The notes under the pieces were generated by a model. That model saw only the letters and a list, made by a program, of their open reading frames with translations. It did not search any database and had not been told where the DNA came from. 7,222 bases of DNA. It comes from Prevotellaceae bacterium. Lineage in GTDB: Bacteria > Bacteroidota > Bacteroidia > Bacteroidales > Bacteroidaceae. The position numbers and the translations under genes are program-made. The DNA is taken from contig JAUNQM010000129.1 in assembly GCA_030536165.1 (NCBI GenBank), positions 1-7,222 of the forward strand. Reading direction: 5' to 3'. Every line of letters starts with the position of its first letter. Within the stretch, counting starts at the first letter, position 1. This document shows, piece by piece, positions 5,203 through 7,222 of this stretch.

Positions 5203-6294
5203 TTATTCCTCTATTCTTGAAAACTGCCGTGTAATCTTTGAGACGTAGCTGCCGGTTATCTCGCGTGGATGATAGCGGAATGTCGTAGCAGAGCGATATA
5301 AGTGTTTGAAGTTCTTCTTTGTGCGCTTGCTGATTGAAAACTCGTCGGTAGGGTTCATGTATTCGTTTGAGAAGATGTTTGCAATCAATCCAGTAACGTC
5401 TTCTTCGAGGTATTCAGTCATGAACGGAATCTCGTCTTGCGTAAAGTTGAACAGACTGATGAGCAGACTTCCTTCGAGGTTTGCTATCTTCTGCATGCCG
5501 AGTTCGTTGAGCCAACGCTCTATCTTTATGTAATCTACCAGATGGCCAAGCTTACGTAGGAACATGCCGAGGTCGATAATCATCTGTGGCTTTACGTCTT
5601 CTTCGAGGATATGGGTCATGAGATGTAGTATCAGCATGAGCAGGTTGATTGACGGCGGAAGGATTTCCACCTTGACGGAATTAACCTCAATGTAGTTTGG
5701 CTTGTAGTAAGATTTTTCGCGCGTAACAAGCACCTGGAGGTCTTTGTTAAGCTTCCTGTCCATGAGTTCCTGTACGAAATGGTTGTTCTCGACCTTTACT
5801 TCGTTGAACTTATACTTCAGTTTGTTAGGGTCGATGTCAGACAATATCTTTGTCTCGCGCTTAGCCCATGCGTCGGCCTCGCGTGCCTTTTCTTCGGTCG
5901 GAATGTACCAGTCGATGTGGTCGCAGTAGTAGTGGAGTGGGTTAGAGTAGAGCTGTGCCATACCCCTTCCACGCAATAGCACTGGGTAGAAAAGGCGTGG
6001 TTCACGACTGAAAATCTGATAAAGTTCAGCGATGCTGTTGTTCATTTCGCGTGCATCGGCTTCAGTTTTTGTGATTACGCTTACCCATTCGTCGTTTACT
6101 TTCGATGCAAGTGTCATCTGCCGTGCATTGACGTAGCGCACCATGCCGTCGTAAGTGATGCCCATACATTCTTGGGTAATAGAAAGCTGGATGAGCTTGA
6201 GCCATTTGAAGTTGCTCATTGGCTCAAGCTGTTCCATTATGCCGAACACTCCGCATTTCAGGAGTCGTAGAAAGTTTCTTGTTATGATGTCCAT
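5203..6294 (-). CDS. Nucleotidyltransferase-fold family protein, divergent
   Basis: The 363-residue product resembles the nucleotidyltransferase family often found in Bacteroidales polysaccharide loci (I believe Pfam NTP_transf_5, by recollection of its motifs). The N-terminus FLRLLKCGVFG..EPMSNFKW (8-30) and the central LLRGRGMAQLYSNPLHYYCDHIDWYI (106-131) align with the usual KGxGxAxxYPxPxxRxxGDIDxWV. Here the GD of the metal-binding DxD is replaced by DH (D125-H126-I127-D128), so catalysis may be altered or lost. The later segment ILHLMTHILEEDV..IIDLGMFL (222-246) keeps the family spacing but lacks the usual LRQLCDW sequence. There is no signal peptide or membrane segment, so it is cytoplasmic. 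The start at 6294 is chosen for the conserved N-terminus. It overlaps the uxaA reading frame by 71 bases and is probably co-transcribed with it. No polysaccharide genes are nearby, so its role is unknown. Confidence 0.7.
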   Translation of the reverse strand: MDIITRNFLRLLKCGVFGIMEQLEPMSNFKWLKLIQLSITQECMGITYDGMVRYVNARQMTLASKVNDEWVSVITKTEADAREMNNSIAELYQIFSREPRLFYPVLLRGRGMAQLYSNPLHYYCDHIDWYIPTEEKAREADAWAKRETKILSDIDPNKLKYKFNEVKVENNHFVQELMDRKLNKDLQVLVTREKSYYKPNYIEVNSVKVEILPPSINLLMLILHLMTHILEEDVKPQMIIDLGMFLRKLGHLVDYIKIERWLNELGMQKIANLEGSLLISLFNFTQDEIPFMTEYLEEDVTGLIANIFSNEYMNPTDEFSISKRTKKNFKHLYRSATTFRYHPREITGSYVSKITRQFSRIEE

Positions 6295-7222
6295 TCTTTT
6301 GATTGCTTGAATATAGCCCTCGTAAAACCGAGGGGGACGGTGACATGTAAATCTGTAAATCCGTAAATTCCAACGTCACTCCATTCTTGAAGATTGAAAT
6401 CTCGTGGTAGCCGTTTATCTCGTTCTTTGCAGGCTCACCATTGGCTATGCTGATAACCTTTTCCATAAAGTCAGCCACGACTTGCTTCATAGGAACTCCA
6501 TCGACGAGCTGTCCAGCATTGAAATCAATCCAGTTTGGTTTGTTATTATATAAAGGTGTGTTGGTGCTGATTTTCATTGTTGGCACGAATGTTCCGAAAG
6601 GCGTTCCGCGTCCAGTAGTGAAAAGCACGATGTGGCAGCCTGACGATGCGAGGGCTGTTGAAGCAACAAGGTCGTTGCCTGGAGCCGACAGCAGATTCAA
6701 ACCGTTTACGCTCAGGCGTTCTCCGTATTCAAGCACACCGCTCACAGGAGCCTTGCCACACTTCTGCGTGCAGCCGAGAGCTTTGTCTTCGAGAGTGGAA
6801 ATGCCGCCAGCCTTGTTGCCTGGCGAAGGGTTCTCGCCTACAGGTTCGCCGTGACTGAGGTAGTAGTTCTTGAAATCATTTATCATCTTCACGGTCTTGT
6901 CGAAGAGTTCCACGGTGCGACATCTGTTCATCAGGATAGTTTCCGCACCAAACATCTCTGGCACTTCGGTCAGAATCGACGTGCCGCCCTGTGCAACAAG
7001 ATAGTCGGAGAGTTCGCCCACAAGTGGGTTTGCTGTAATGCCGCTGAGCCCATCGCTACCGCCGCATTTGAGACCAATGCGCAGTTTGCTGAGTGGAACT
7101 TCAACGCGCTCGTCTTTCTTAACCAATTCCACCAGTTCCTTTATGATGCCAAGACCGTATTCCACCTCATCGCCTTTAACTTCCTGGCAAACCATGAAGC
7201 GAATCCTTTCCTCGTCGTATTC
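6224..7222 (-). CDS. uxaA: Altronate dehydratase, C-terminal two thirds (5' end outside window)
   Basis: UxaA is a cytoplasmic iron-dependent dehydratase that converts D-altronate to 2-keto-3-deoxy-D-gluconate in galacturonate breakdown. The frame is open to the right edge (EYDEERIRF precedes the first visible Met), so 332 residues are seen and roughly 165, including the N-terminal SAF-type domain, lie outside. Family marks are CQEVKGDEVEYG, KCGGSDGLSGITANPLVG, GCTQKCGKAPVSGVLEYGE and TGRGTPFGTFVPTMKISTN. The usual C-terminus appears to be the FKNGVTL ending at 6371. Here the frame instead continues for 48 residues of low family resemblance, starting exactly at a GTAAAT-type repeat and ending at a TGA (6224-6226) inside the nucleotidyltransferase gene. 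A galactarate dehydratase homologue is the main alternative. UxaC in the same window supports uxaA. Confidence 0.9.
   Translation of the reverse strand, partial: EYDEERIRFMVCQEVKGDEVEYGLGIIKELVELVKKDERVEVPLSKLRIGLKCGGSDGLSGITANPLVGELSDYLVAQGGTSILTEVPEMFGAETILMNRCRTVELFDKTVKMINDFKNYYLSHGEPVGENPSPGNKAGGISTLEDKALGCTQKCGKAPVSGVLEYGERLSVNGLNLLSAPGNDLVASTALASSGCHIVLFTTGRGTPFGTFVPTMKISTNTPLYNNKPNWIDFNAGQLVDGVPMKQVVADFMEKVISIANGEPAKNEINGYHEISIFKNGVTLEFTDLQIYMSPSPSVLRGLYSSNQKNGHHNKKLSTTPEMRSVRHNGTA
6317..6334. other. Small hairpin in the uxaA/nucleotidyltransferase junction
   Basis: CCCTCG (6317-6322) and CGAGGG (6329-6334) form a perfect 6-bp stem with a 6-base loop. On the minus strand it lies between the GVTL codons of uxaA and the nucleotidyltransferase start, 23 bases before that ATG. 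There is no U-tract after it (CTATATTC), so it is not a good terminator. It could affect translation of the downstream gene or mark the edge of inserted DNA. Confidence 0.4.
6347..6371. repeat. Short tandem repeat at the uxaA 3' end
   Basis: Three consecutive units can be read on the plus strand: GTAAATCT, GTAAATCC, GTAAATTCC. They share the GTAAAT core with the heptamer array at 1-35. The array is flanked by GTGAC (6340-6344) and GTCAC (6375-6379), a 5-bp inverted repeat. On the minus strand it begins in the last base of the GVTL-ending leucine codon and runs into the extra C-terminal codons of UxaA. Confidence 0.65.

Noticed and set aside
6441..6854. 137-codon plus-strand frame inside uxaA
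   Set aside because: It is antisense to the conserved dehydratase coding sequence with no independent support.

Overview
The window reads as a chromosomal segment from the phylum Bacteroidota, most likely a Prevotella-like member of the Bacteroidales. The evidence is protein style (UxaC, PheS and a nucleotidyltransferase of the kind common in this group), weak or A-rich ribosome binding sites, and three promoters matching the Bacteroidota -33/-7 consensus (TTTG, about 19-20 bases, TAnnTTTG). I see no phage, plasmid, CRISPR, toxin-antitoxin or defence genes. This is mostly ordinary core and accessory metabolism; the unexplained parts are small.

Layout from left to right. Bases 1-35 are a heptanucleotide tandem repeat. 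Bases 41-898 (minus) encode a secreted Tyr/Trp-rich and Gly-rich protein of unknown function, with a clear promoter and a 21-bp-period direct repeat just upstream of its -33 box. Bases 1080-2114 (minus) are pheS with its own terminator. A 156-base divergent spacer follows, with a promoter for each side. Bases 2271-3677 (plus) are uxaC, glucuronate isomerase. A strong hairpin terminator separates it from a 347-residue outer-membrane porin of the O/P type (3788-4831, plus). The 371-base convergent spacer 4832-5202 has no gene. It holds a dispersed palindromic repeat, a 127-bp inverted-repeat element built on four evenly spaced ACACCTnAGGTGT palindromes (one incomplete), an intrinsic terminator, and a 20-bp alternating CG-rich palindrome. 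Bases 5203-6294 (minus) encode a divergent nucleotidyltransferase-fold protein of the capsule/polysaccharide-associated type. It overlaps the 3' end of uxaA, altronate dehydratase (6224 to beyond 7222, minus), whose 5' part lies outside the window.

How the genes fit together: UxaC and UxaA act in the same hexuronate pathway (uronate to fructuronate or tagaturonate, then mannonate or altronate, then 2-keto-3-deoxygluconate). They lie 2.5 kb apart on opposite strands, so this is a loose hexuronate locus rather than one operon. The porin directly after uxaC may help substrate entry, but that is inference from position. PheS, the secreted protein and the nucleotidyltransferase have no evident link to uronate use.

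The points most worth a second look are the periodic palindrome element at 4921-5047, the apparent C-terminal extension of UxaA that begins exactly at a short GTAAAT-type repeat and runs into the next gene, and the altered metal-binding motif of the nucleotidyltransferase. None of these amounts to a demonstrated new system.
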